Source: NCEH01 sp043195195 (GTDB lineage Bacteria > Pseudomonadota > Alphaproteobacteria > Rhizobiales > Xanthobacteraceae). From it: 64,000 nt of DNA. Position 1 is the stretch's first letter; each line of letters starts with the position of its first letter. Under the pieces are notes generated by a model, which worked only from the letters and a program-made list of their open reading frames with translations, searched no databases and was not told the origin of the DNA. Below are positions 14,984 to 23,417 of this stretch, one piece after another. The position numbers and the translations under genes are program-made. The stretch is from contig NZ_JBAFWT010000001.1 of assembly GCF_043195195.1 (NCBI RefSeq), positions 186,001 through 250,000 on the forward strand, given 5' to 3'.

Positions 14984-17455
14984 TCAGACCTTCTCGACGA
15001 AGCTCTCCAGAACCCGCTTTTCCCCAGCCTTGTCAAATTGAACCGTCAATTTATTTCCATCGATTTCGGAAATCTCGCCATAGCCGAACTTGATGTGGAA
15101 CACCCGCTCGCCTTGCTTGAAGTTGGAGGGCGCCCCGGTCGAGGAGGCGAGCAAGGTTCCCTCGATCACCGCCCCGCGTCCGCCCCGGCCGGCGCCGAAA
15201 GCGCCAGTGCCGCGCTCGGAAAAGCTGCCGCCTGAGCCACCGGCCGAACGGGCATTCTGGGCGCGCTGCCAGCCCGGCGTGGAATAAGTGGAGGAGAAGG
15301 GCTCCACCTTGGCGGCGCGATCGAACCGGCTTTCGCCGTAGGAGCCGCCGCCATAGCCGGAACCGCCCCAGCCGAAGCCGCCTTTGGATTCCTGCACCTC
15401 CACATGGGCGTCGGGCAACTCGTCCAGGAAACGGCTGGGCACGGTGGAATTCCACATGCCGTGGATGCGCCGGTTGGAGGCGAAATAGATGCGGGCGGAG
15501 AGCCGGGCGCGGGTGATGCCCACATAGGCCAGCCGCCGCTCCTCCTCCAACCCCGCCTTCCCTTGCTCGTCCAGCGCCCGCTGGTGCGGGAACAGCCCCT
15601 CCTCCCAGCCCGGGAGATAGACGGTGTCGAACTCCAGCCCCTTGGCCGAATGCAGCGTCATGATCTGCACCGCATCCTCGCCAGGACCCTTGTCGGCATC
15701 CATGACCAGGGAGATGTGCTCCAGGAACCCTTGCAGATTCTCAAATCCCTCCATGGAGCGCACCAGCTCCTTGAGGTTCTCCAAGCGTCCGGCCGCCTCG
15801 GCGGAACGGTCCTTCTGCCACATCTCGGTATAGCCGCTCTCGTCCAGGACGATTTCGGCAAGCTCGGTATGGGGCAGGTCCTGGGAGCGCGCGCGCCAGC
15901 GTTCAAACGCTTGTAGCAGGCCGCGCAAAGTGGCGCGCACCTTGGGCTTCAGCTCCTCGCTCTCGGTCAGGGCGCGGGTCGCCTCCTGCAACGGCACGCC
16001 GGCCGCGCGGGCGACATCGTGGATCTGCTTCAAGGTGGCATCGCCGATGCCGCGCTTGGGCACATTGACGATGCGCTCGAAGGCAAGGTCGTCGGCCGGG
16101 GAGAGCACGCAGCGCAAATAGGCCAGGGCATCGCGGATTTCCGCCCGCTCATAGAAGCGCGGGCCGCCGATAACCCGATAGGGCGTGCCGAGGGTGACGA
16201 AGCGGTCCTCGAACTCGCGCATCTGGAACGAAGCGCGCACCAGGATGGCGATCTGCGAGAGCGGGTGACCCGCGCGTTGCAGCGTCTCGATCTCGTCGCC
16301 GACGGCGCGGGCTTCCTCACCGCTGTCCCAAGAACCGGTGACGCTAACCTTCTCCCCCATCTCGCCTTCGGAGAACAAGGTCTTACCGAGCCGGCCCTGG
16401 TTGAAGGCGATGACGTGGGAGGCCGCCGCCAGAATATGGCCCGTGGAGCGGTAATTGCGCTCCAGGCGGATCACGGTGGCGCCGGGAAAATCGCTCTCGA
16501 AGCGCAAGATGTTGTCCACCTCGGCGCCCCGCCAGCCATAGATGGACTGGTCGTCATCGCCAACGCAACAGACGTTCTTGGAACCCTGGGCCAGCAGGCG
16601 CAGCCACAGATATTGGGCAACGTTGGTGTCCTGATATTCGTCCACCAGGATGAATTTGAAGCGGCGATGATAATCCGCCAGCACATCCGGATTCTCGCGG
16701 AACAGGCGGATGCCCTCCAGCAGAAGATCGCCGAAATCCACTGCGTTCAACGCTTTAAGCCGCGCCTGATAGGCGGCATAGAGCATCTGACCCTTGCCGT
16801 TGGCGAAGGCCGAGCCCTCGCCGGGCGGCACGTTGGCGGGCGAGAGGCCGCGGTTTTTCCAGCCATCGATGGTGTTGGCCAAAAGCCGCGCCGGCCAGCG
16901 CTTGTCGTCGATATTTTCCGCCGCCAACAATTGCTTCATCAGCCGGATCTGATCGTCGGTATCGAGGATGGTGAAGCCATTCTTCAGCCCGACCAATTCG
17001 GCATGGCGGCGCAGAATGCGCACGCCGATGGAATGGAACGTGCCGAGCCACGGCATGCCCTCCACCGCATCCCCCACCATGGAATGAATGCGTTCCTTCA
17101 TCTCCCGCGCAGCCTTGTTGGTGAAGGTCACGGCGAGAATCTGGGACGGGAAGGCGCGGCCGAGATTGAGGATATGAGCGATGCGGGTGGTGAGCACACG
17201 CGTCTTGCCCGTGCCCGCGCCGGCAAGCACCAGCAGCGGCCCGTCGATGGTTTCCACCGCCGCCCGCTGTTCGGCATTGAGACCGTTGAGATAATTGGGT
17301 AAAGGCGCGGCGGAGGCGCCACCCGCCCGCGCGCGCGCGGCGATGCCGCCGGGGCGCAATGCGGGGGCCTCGACGCTTTCGTCTGCGGCCCGCAGGCCCT
17401 TTTGCTCGACAGGAATGGACACTCTCTCGCTCTCGCGGCCTCGCTCTCGGGGCAT
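14984..17455 (-). CDS. uvrD: UvrD/PcrA-type DNA helicase
   Basis: 823 residues, superfamily 1A 3'-5' helicase acting in nucleotide excision and mismatch repair. Motifs visible in order: Q-motif region LNGLNAEQRAAVE, Walker A LAGAGTGKTRVL, motif Ia AVTFTNKAAREMKER, Walker B VDEYQDTN, motif III VGDDDQSIYGWRGA, motif IV IRLERNYRS, motif V TLHSAKGLEFD and motif VI AYVGITRARL. The C-terminus has a Gly/Ser-rich linker and ends in a Tudor-like segment GERVFHIKFGYGEISEIDGN typical of PcrA/UvrD. The ATG at 17455 lacks a clear ribosome-binding site; a GTG at 17422 after GAGAGCGAGAGA is an alternative. Divergent from the sigma-54 activator gene. Confidence 0.95.
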   Translation of the reverse strand: MPRERGRESERVSIPVEQKGLRAADESVEAPALRPGGIAARARAGGASAAPLPNYLNGLNAEQRAAVETIDGPLLVLAGAGTGKTRVLTTRIAHILNLGRAFPSQILAVTFTNKAAREMKERIHSMVGDAVEGMPWLGTFHSIGVRILRRHAELVGLKNGFTILDTDDQIRLMKQLLAAENIDDKRWPARLLANTIDGWKNRGLSPANVPPGEGSAFANGKGQMLYAAYQARLKALNAVDFGDLLLEGIRLFRENPDVLADYHRRFKFILVDEYQDTNVAQYLWLRLLAQGSKNVCCVGDDDQSIYGWRGAEVDNILRFESDFPGATVIRLERNYRSTGHILAAASHVIAFNQGRLGKTLFSEGEMGEKVSVTGSWDSGEEARAVGDEIETLQRAGHPLSQIAILVRASFQMREFEDRFVTLGTPYRVIGGPRFYERAEIRDALAYLRCVLSPADDLAFERIVNVPKRGIGDATLKQIHDVARAAGVPLQEATRALTESEELKPKVRATLRGLLQAFERWRARSQDLPHTELAEIVLDESGYTEMWQKDRSAEAAGRLENLKELVRSMEGFENLQGFLEHISLVMDADKGPGEDAVQIMTLHSAKGLEFDTVYLPGWEEGLFPHQRALDEQGKAGLEEERRLAYVGITRARLSARIYFASNRRIHGMWNSTVPSRFLDELPDAHVEVQESKGGFGWGGSGYGGGSYGESRFDRAAKVEPFSSTYSTPGWQRAQNARSAGGSGGSFSERGTGAFGAGRGGRGAVIEGTLLASSTGAPSNFKQGERVFHIKFGYGEISEIDGNKLTVQFDKAGEKRVLESFVEKV

Positions 17456-17600
17456 GTGCTGATTCTGTTATGAGAACAAAGTGGCATTGCAGGGACGCGA
17501 TTGCGAGGGGCGGCGCCCGTTTCCATGGAAAAGCCTGAAGGCGGGCTGATAGGATGGAAGAATCCCGGCGACGGGAACACCGGAAAACGGCAGCAGGACG

Positions 17601-19280
17601 ATGGGCGGAAAGACCAAGGCGCGCGCGCTGCCCGTGATGGCCAACAGCCCGAGCGCAGCAAAGGCGAAGGTGCACGAGGACGAGCCCCCCGCCTATTGGC
17701 GCGCGCAGGAAATGCTGCTGATCCAGCAGATCATCGGGCTGATCGGCAAGGGGCTGCAAGTGGAGCACATCCTCCACGAGATGCTGCACCTGCTCTCGGA
17801 AATGCTCGGGCTCAACCGCGGCCGCATCGTGCTGCGGGATCCGGAAAGCGGCCTGTACAAGATCCGCTATTCCTACGGCCTCACCGAACGGGAAAAGGCC
17901 CGCGGTCGCTACCAGGCGGGAGAAGGCATTACCGGACGGGCGCTCGGCCATGAGCAATTGATCATCGTTCAGGACATCGACCAGGAGCCCGACTTCCTGT
18001 TCCGCGCCGTCGATCGTGCGACCCTGCCGCAGGAGCCGGTGGCGTTCCTGGTGATTCCCATAAGGGTCGAACGGCGCACCGTGGGGGTGCTGGGCTGCCA
18101 TCGCATCCGCAATCGCAGCCGGCCGTTTTCCGACGACATCACCCTCCTGCGGATCTGCGCCACCCTCGCCGGGCAAGTGCTGGAACTGAACGAAATCCTG
18201 GAGCGCAAGACCCGCGCGCTGGAGGAACACAACCAGATGCTCGCCCGCGCGCTGGAAACCCACAGCGCCCGCTACGGCATCATCGGCACCGCCCCGGCGC
18301 TGCTCAAGGCCCTCGCGGAACTTGAATTGGTGGCGGCGGCAAATGCCAACGTCCTGCTGCTGGGCGAATCCGGCACCGGCAAGGAAGTTTTCGCCCGCGC
18401 TTTGCATCTGGCCAGCCCGCGCCGCGACCGGCCGTTCATCAAGGTCAATTGCGCCGCCATTCCAGAGACCCTGTTCGAATCCGAGCTGTTCGGCTATGAG
18501 CGCGGCGCCTTCACGGGGGCCAGCGATGCGCGGGCGGGCTGGTTCGAACAGGCCGGCAGCGGCACCATTCTGCTGGACGAAATCGGCGAATTGCCCCTCG
18601 CCATGCAAACCAAATTGCTCCGCACCCTTCAGGAAGGCACCATCACCCGGCTCGGCGGCAAGAAGGAAATCAAGGTCGACGCGCGTCTTGTGGCTGCCAC
18701 CAACCGCAATCTCGAACGCGAAGTCGCCGCCGGCCGGTTCCGCGAGGATCTCTATTACCGGATCAATGTGATCCCGATCCGACTACCCTCGCTCTCCGAG
18801 CGGCGCGACGACATTCCCGCTTTGGTGATGCATTTTGTCAGTCGTTTCAACGAGGCCAACCAGCGCAACGTCAATTTGACCGCCGCCGCCATGACCCGGC
18901 TGCGCGAGCACCCCTGGCCCGGCAATATCCGGCAATTGTCGAATTTCATCGAGCGCCTCGTCCTGCTGGCGGACAGGCCCTCCCTGGATGCCGCTGACCT
19001 GGATCCGTTCCTCGCCGCCGCCCGCATCTCGCCGCAAACCGTGTCCGAAGAGAGCTTCCACCGTTCCATGGCGCCGCATGCACAGGGAGGGATGGTGCCG
19101 GCTTTCCGACCCTATCTGCGCGCCGGCTCGCATTCGCCCGAAGACCTCCGCCGGGCGCTTGAACAATGCGGCGGCAACAAATCCCGCGCGGCCCAGATGC
19201 TGGGGCTGACGGCACGGCAATTTCACTACCGCTGGCTGAAAGCGGGCATCGACCAAGAAGGCAGGATGCCTCACTCGTAG
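17601..19280 (+). CDS. NifA/AnfA-like sigma-54-dependent transcriptional activator
   Basis: 559 residues in three parts: a GAF sensor domain (about 40-195), the AAA+ sigma-54 activation domain (about 227-460; Walker A GESGTGKE 255-262, GAFTGA 302-307, Walker B ILLDEIGE) and a Fis-type helix-turn-helix (about 515-548, GGNKSRAAQMLGLTARQFHYR). The HTH and overall layout are closest to NifA/AnfA. There is no cysteine pair between the AAA+ and HTH domains, so it is not the oxygen-sensitive rhizobial NifA type. Two Cys lie in or near the GAF end (166, 186). It is probably the activator of the OsmC operon directly downstream: three iterons begin 5 nt after its stop and a perfect -24/-12 promoter follows. 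No nif genes are in the window, so I do not call it nifA. Confidence 0.88.
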   Translation: MGGKTKARALPVMANSPSAAKAKVHEDEPPAYWRAQEMLLIQQIIGLIGKGLQVEHILHEMLHLLSEMLGLNRGRIVLRDPESGLYKIRYSYGLTEREKARGRYQAGEGITGRALGHEQLIIVQDIDQEPDFLFRAVDRATLPQEPVAFLVIPIRVERRTVGVLGCHRIRNRSRPFSDDITLLRICATLAGQVLELNEILERKTRALEEHNQMLARALETHSARYGIIGTAPALLKALAELELVAAANANVLLLGESGTGKEVFARALHLASPRRDRPFIKVNCAAIPETLFESELFGYERGAFTGASDARAGWFEQAGSGTILLDEIGELPLAMQTKLLRTLQEGTITRLGGKKEIKVDARLVAATNRNLEREVAAGRFREDLYYRINVIPIRLPSLSERRDDIPALVMHFVSRFNEANQRNVNLTAAAMTRLREHPWPGNIRQLSNFIERLVLLADRPSLDAADLDPFLAAARISPQTVSEESFHRSMAPHAQGGMVPAFRPYLRAGSHSPEDLRRALEQCGGNKSRAAQMLGLTARQFHYRWLKAGIDQEGRMPHS

Positions 19281-19284
19281 AGTA

Positions 19285-19314
19285 AATGTTGACATTGTGA
19301 ACATTGTCTACATT
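19285..19314 (+). promoter_or_regulatory. three 9-bp iterons, putative activator-binding site (UAS)
   Basis: AATGTTGAC (19285-19293), ATTGTGAAC (19294-19302) and ATTGTCTAC (19303-19311) are tandem copies of ATTGTnnAC, followed by ATT. The first unit plus the next three bases makes the perfect dyad AATGT-TG-ACATT. TGT-N11-ACA occurs twice, one base wider than the classical NifA site TGT-N10-ACA. They lie about 110-140 bp upstream of the sigma-54 promoter, the usual distance for an enhancer. Confidence 0.6.
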
Positions 19315-19421
19315 AAGAGCCTCATGCGCAGAGGAAAAAATCCATCCCTGCAAGCCATTTTAACCCCTAAAACTGTTGCAACGTATCGCTTTCCACGCAA
19401 CTCTTCCCCTGCGCACGAAAG

Positions 19422-19437
19422 TGGCATGGGGGTTGCT
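19422..19437 (+). promoter_or_regulatory. sigma-54 (-24/-12) promoter
   Basis: TGGCATG-GGGG-TTGCT matches the consensus TGGCAYR-N4-TTGCW at every position. It predicts transcription start near 19448, about 50 nt before the GTG of the OsmC-like gene. This also rules out the upstream extension of that frame. The AT-rich stretch between it and the iterons would suit bending by IHF, but no clean IHF site is seen. Confidence 0.85.
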
Positions 19438-19498
19438 ATCAGGTTGGTGGAATGCCTATGGGCATGGGCCCTCAGAATCCTTTCGAAAGGACGCACCA

Positions 19499-20053
19499 GT
19501 GAGCAACGCGACCGAAGCTGTGAAGACCATCACCACCTATCTGCGACCCATCGACCGTGACGGTCTGCTTGGATTTGCCGAGAAGGGCCGCGAGAATCCC
19601 GAGCGGCGCGGAACCAATGTGGTGCGCACGGTGGTCGAAGGGCAGTATCGGACCTTGAACTATGTGGGCAACCACCAGCCCGTGGTGGTGGACGAACCGC
19701 CCCATCTGTTCGGCCAGGACACCGCCCCCGCCCCCGGTGAGATCGTGCTTTCCGCTCTTGGCGGCTGCCTTGCGGTCGGCATCACTGCCGTCGCCACTTG
19801 GAAGAACGTCAAGCTTTCCAAGCTGGAGCTGCAGGTGGAAGGCGATATCGGCAATACGGCCGCTTGGGGTGCTGGCGGCGCCGAGCGCGAACCTGCACAG
19901 ATGGGCTTCCAGGATATCCGCGTGAAGGTCACCATCGAAGGCGATGCAACGCGCGAAGAACTCGCGGAAATCGTGAAGCGGGCGAACTATTTCTCTCCCG
20001 TCGCCAACACCATGCGGAACCCTATCCCCTTCAGCATCGGCCTCGCCGACTGA
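19499..20053 (+). CDS. OsmC-like family protein with single conserved cysteine
   Basis: 184 residues from a GTG at 19499 with GAAAGGA 7 nt upstream; the frame is open back to 19376 but that would include the sigma-54 promoter. The OsmC fold is indicated by PHLFGQDTAPAPGEIVLSAL followed by GGCLAVGITAVA, the long beta hairpin and the C-terminal REELAEIVKRANYFSPVANT. OsmC/Ohr enzymes use two cysteines to reduce organic hydroperoxides. Here the first is present (C90), but the second site reads NYFSPV, with Ser166 in place of Cys. A normal peroxidase cycle is therefore doubtful. First gene of the sigma-54 operon. Confidence 0.82.
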   Translation: MSNATEAVKTITTYLRPIDRDGLLGFAEKGRENPERRGTNVVRTVVEGQYRTLNYVGNHQPVVVDEPPHLFGQDTAPAPGEIVLSALGGCLAVGITAVATWKNVKLSKLELQVEGDIGNTAAWGAGGAEREPAQMGFQDIRVKVTIEGDATREELAEIVKRANYFSPVANTMRNPIPFSIGLAD

Positions 20054-20159
20054 AGGGGGGGTCGGCGCGAGGCTCCTGCCCTGGCCCGCCTCGCGCCGAC
20101 CCACTCTTCACCCCCCATCCCACATTTTGATCTGTCCCGCCCCTGAGCCGGAGGCCACG

Positions 20160-21299
20160 ATGACGCTTGCCCAGTTGCATCCTCCCACCGCGCCCCAGCC
20201 TGATCGCGCGGACACCATTCTCACCACCACCAAGGCGATCGCCGAAGGCCCCCTGCGGGCGTCGGTCAACGCCATCGACCATGGCCACTATCCGCTTGAA
20301 ATCTTAGCCGGACTCGGCGAGGCCGGAGCCCTCGGCGCGCATCTTGAGCGCAACGGCGGGCGCTTCGATACAGCGCTCGGCGCCATGGGCTCCGCCGCCG
20401 CGATCTGCGGCGCCACCGGCTTCCTCATGTGGGCGCACGATGTCTGCGGCCTCTATATGGAACAGTCGGGCAACCCGGCGCTCATGGGGCCCATGCTGGA
20501 GGACCACGCCGCAGGGCGCACGTTCGGCGGCACCGCCCTCTCCAACCCCATGAAAGCGCTGGCCGAAATCGAACCCATGCTGCTGCGCGCCCGCGTCACG
20601 CCGGGCGGCTATCTCGTTACCGGCTCGCTGCCGTGGGTCAGCCATATCGCGCGCGGTCAATATTGCGGGGCCATTGCGCGGGTTTATCGCGAGGATGGGA
20701 CCGCGTCCCACGAAATCATGTTCATCCTGCGCTGCGACCCGCCGGTGGAGCTACGCCCCTGCCCGCAATTCTCCGGCATGGAGGGGACCTCGACCTTCGG
20801 CATTCGGCTCGATGATTATTTCGTGCCCGAGGCGGATATGGTGGCAGATCCCGCCCGCCCGTTCATCAAGCGCATTCGCGGTGCCTTCATCCTGTTGCAG
20901 GCCGGCATGGCGGTGGGCGTCGTCCAGGGTGCCATCGATTCCATGCGCGAGGTGGAGCCGACCCTCGGCCATGTGAACCGCCACCTCAGTGACCGCCCGG
21001 ACGAAATCCAAGGTGAGTTGGACGCGCTTGTCGGGCACGCTTTGATGCTGGCGCAAACACCGTTCGAGAATGACACGGATTATTTCCTCGACGTGCTCGA
21101 CACCCGCGCCCAGGGCGCAGAGCTGGCTCTGCGGGCCACCCAATCTGCTTTGCTGCACCAGGGGGCACGGGGATATCTCATGTCATCGGCCCCACAGCGG
21201 CGGATCCGCGAGGCGCACTTCATCGCTATCGTTACGCCCGCCATCAAGCATCTGCGGTGGGAAATGGCCCGCCTCTCGCGCGAGGAGATGCCGGCATGA
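20160..21299 (+). CDS. acyl-CoA dehydrogenase-like flavoprotein
   Basis: 379 residues. An N-terminal helical region (about 1-110), a middle beta region (TPGGYLVTGSLPWVSHIARG) and a C-terminal helical domain with LLHQGARGY, QRRIREAHFIAIVTPAIKHL give the acyl-CoA dehydrogenase fold. The C-terminal motifs differ from fatty-acid enzymes and resemble the branch that includes SfnB/DszC-type flavin oxidoreductases; I see no obvious catalytic Glu in the usual place. It may thus be a flavin monooxygenase or reductase rather than a beta-oxidation enzyme. The ATG at 20160 follows GGAGG. 106 nt after the OsmC-like gene; overlaps the next gene by 4 nt (ATGA). Confidence 0.8.
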   Translation: MTLAQLHPPTAPQPDRADTILTTTKAIAEGPLRASVNAIDHGHYPLEILAGLGEAGALGAHLERNGGRFDTALGAMGSAAAICGATGFLMWAHDVCGLYMEQSGNPALMGPMLEDHAAGRTFGGTALSNPMKALAEIEPMLLRARVTPGGYLVTGSLPWVSHIARGQYCGAIARVYREDGTASHEIMFILRCDPPVELRPCPQFSGMEGTSTFGIRLDDYFVPEADMVADPARPFIKRIRGAFILLQAGMAVGVVQGAIDSMREVEPTLGHVNRHLSDRPDEIQGELDALVGHALMLAQTPFENDTDYFLDVLDTRAQGAELALRATQSALLHQGARGYLMSSAPQRRIREAHFIAIVTPAIKHLRWEMARLSREEMPA

Positions 21300-22639
21300 C
21301 CCCGACCGAAACCTCCGAGATCGTCTGGCGGCAGTATATCTGCCGGGCCTGCGGCATGATCTATGACGAGAAGGAGGGCGACCCCGACAGCGGCATCGCC
21401 CCCGGCACGCGGTTCGAGGATATTCCCGAAGATTGGGAATGCCCGATCTGCGGGGTCCGAAAGACCGATTTTGAGCCTTATGTACATTCCGCGCCCATGG
21501 CTGCGATCGCGGCGTCGGTGGTTCATGCGTCGCGCCGGCCGGGCGTTGTGATCGTCGGCGGAGGGATCGCCGGACGCACGGCCGCAGAAGCTGTGCGGGC
21601 GTTGGACGGGGAAATCCCCATCACAATGGTCACGGCCTGCGCGGGCGATGTCTACCACAAGCCCGAACTCTCCATCGCATTGGCCCGTGGTCTCTCCGAG
21701 CAGCGGCTGAGGAAGGAGAGCGGCGCCCATATGGCTGCCCGGCTCGGCGTGCGGCTGCTGGACGGCGCATTTGCCATCTCGCTCGCGCCCGAGCGCCATC
21801 GCCTGCACACCACGCGCGGCCCCCTCGCCTATTCGCACCTCATTCTCGCCCAAGGCGCCCGGCCGGCGCTACCGCCGGCCTTACCAGCCGACCTGTGCTG
21901 GCGGGTCAACGACCTCGGTGCCTGGTGCGGGCTCGCCGCGCACCTTGATGGCGCAAGCCGGCAAATCATCATCGTCGGCGCCGGCATGGTCGGTTGCGAA
22001 CTGGCGGAGGACTTCTCCCGCGCCGGCCATGGGGTCACCTTGCTGGACCAGCAGGACATGCCCCTGGCGGCCCTCTTGCCGCCGCTCGCCGCCGGCCGGC
22101 TGCGCGCCCGCCTGGAGGGATTGGGCGTGCGCTTCCTGGGTGGGATCACCGTCGAGCGGGCGGAACGCGGCAACCAGGGCAGTGCCATTCTCACGGTGCG
22201 AGACCGCACCGGCGGGCGCGGCGTGCTCGCGGCGGAGGTCCTGGTGGCGGCCACCGGCCTCGTGACACAGAGCCGGCTCGCCCGAACGGCGGGCCTCGCC
22301 TTCGATCGCGGCATCGTGGTGGACAAGCTGAACTTGCGCACAAGTGCGCCCGATATCTACGCGCTCGGCGACTGCATCAGCATCGAGGGCGCGCCCTGCC
22401 GCTTCATCGAGCCGATCGCCAAGCAGGCCGAGGCGATCGCCCATGACCTGCTGGGCCGGCCACATCAGGGCTATACTCATGCCCAGCCGGTGATCCGCCT
22501 GAAAACCCGGGTCCTGCCCCTGGTGATTCACGGCGCTCCCCACCCGCAGGGCGATTGGCGGGTGATCGCCGACGACGGCGCCCATCTCGAAATGGAGCAG
22601 TGGTACGCGGGGGAACTTCAGGCCCGCCTCGCCGCATGA
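21296..22639 (+). CDS. rubredoxin-FAD/NAD(P)H reductase fusion protein
   Basis: 447 residues. Residues ~12-62 are a complete rubredoxin: C16-x2-C19 (YICRACGMIYD) and C49-x2-C52 (WECPICGV) to bind one iron. After a short linker comes a pyridine-nucleotide-disulfide-type reductase: FAD motif VVIVGGGIAGRTAAEAV (about 84-100), NAD(P)H motif IIIVGAGMVGCELAEDF and the FAD-binding DIYALGDC near residue 350. The reductase part resembles rubredoxin reductase / NorW. The protein could carry electrons from NAD(P)H through FAD to its own rubredoxin and on to the neighbouring flavoprotein (inferred). Start by ATGA overlap with the preceding gene. A terminator follows. Confidence 0.88.
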   Translation: MTPTETSEIVWRQYICRACGMIYDEKEGDPDSGIAPGTRFEDIPEDWECPICGVRKTDFEPYVHSAPMAAIAASVVHASRRPGVVIVGGGIAGRTAAEAVRALDGEIPITMVTACAGDVYHKPELSIALARGLSEQRLRKESGAHMAARLGVRLLDGAFAISLAPERHRLHTTRGPLAYSHLILAQGARPALPPALPADLCWRVNDLGAWCGLAAHLDGASRQIIIVGAGMVGCELAEDFSRAGHGVTLLDQQDMPLAALLPPLAAGRLRARLEGLGVRFLGGITVERAERGNQGSAILTVRDRTGGRGVLAAEVLVAATGLVTQSRLARTAGLAFDRGIVVDKLNLRTSAPDIYALGDCISIEGAPCRFIEPIAKQAEAIAHDLLGRPHQGYTHAQPVIRLKTRVLPLVIHGAPHPQGDWRVIADDGAHLEMEQWYAGELQARLAA

Positions 22640-22643
22640 ACAA

Positions 22644-22667
22644 AAACGGCGCCCGAGGGCGCCGTTT
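22644..22667. terminator. bidirectional terminator between convergent genes
   Basis: AAACGGCGCC-CGAG-GGCGCCGTTT is a 10-bp perfect stem 4 nt after the rubredoxin-fusion stop. On the minus strand the stem runs straight into TTTTT, so it should also end transcription arriving from the right (gene at 22689-23297). Confidence 0.85.
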
Positions 22668-22688
22668 CGCATCGATGGGTACGGCCAC

Positions 22689-23297
22689 TCACCAAGCGGC
22701 GCGGCACACCCTCTGCACCCAATAGGGGCTCCACCAGCACTTGAGGAACGGGCCGGCGTGATCCAGCGGACGATAGACCGTCGGTGCCATCACCAGTGTC
22801 ACGGGGCCGCCGGCGGCGGGCAGATCGCCGTCCAGCAGGCCGACGTCGAAGGTGAGCGTGGAGCCGGACTGAACCACGTGGGCCAGTTCGACGATCACCT
22901 GAGTGGGCGTTGCGCCGAGGATCGTCAGCGCGGCATTGGGGGGATCATTCTTGAAGATGTCGGCGGTGGCGTTCCAGAGCTTCGCGAATTGCTCGGCCGT
23001 CATGGTCCCGCCGATGCGCTCGGGACGGTCCACCGTGAAGGTGGTCAGGGGCGCGACGCCCGTGAGCACCAGCTTCTTGCCGTCATAAGCCACGTTCGCG
23101 GCCTGCAGCGTCAGCATCATTTCGATCGGACGGGCGATCTGGACTTCCGGCCGACGCGGCGTGCCGGCCTGAGTGGTACCGGGGCCTTTGTCAGTGGCGG
23201 CGGCGGGAGCCGAGGGTGCGGGCGCCGGCGTCTGGGCCAGGCTCGCGAAACCCGACACGGCGAGAAAAAGGCCCGCCAAAGGTGCAATCACTTTCAT
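22689..23297 (-). CDS. secreted/periplasmic protein, unknown function
   Basis: 202 residues from the ATG at 23297. The start MKVIAPLAGLFLAVSGFASL with AQTPAP is a clear Sec signal peptide with cleavage near residue 21. A Pro/Ala-rich linker and a ~140-residue compact domain follow (VQIARPIEMMLTLQAANVAY, AEQFAKLWNATADIFKNDPP). The end contains CWWSPYWVQRVC, with two Cys that could form a disulfide in the periplasm. I do not recognise the family. Convergent with the sigma-54 operon; 120 nt separates it from the LpoA-like gene in the same direction. Confidence 0.72.
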   Translation of the reverse strand: MKVIAPLAGLFLAVSGFASLAQTPAPAPSAPAAATDKGPGTTQAGTPRRPEVQIARPIEMMLTLQAANVAYDGKKLVLTGVAPLTTFTVDRPERIGGTMTAEQFAKLWNATADIFKNDPPNAALTILGATPTQVIVELAHVVQSGSTLTFDVGLLDGDLPAAGGPVTLVMAPTVYRPLDHAGPFLKCWWSPYWVQRVCRAAW

Positions 23298-23417
23298 GGC
23301 CCGTTCGTCCTTCCTAGTGCCCGGTGGCCGCGCCCAGAGGACGCGGGCGCAGCTATAGCGCAAATTGGCGATGAGAAAACCGTGTCGTGGGGCGAAGCCG
23401 CCGGGGACATGCCTCGT

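Noticed and set aside
17601..19280. Calling the sigma-54 activator nifA or anfA outright
   Set aside because: No nif, vnf or anf genes are in the window and its putative enhancer differs from the NifA site; NifA/AnfA-like is as far as the sequence goes.
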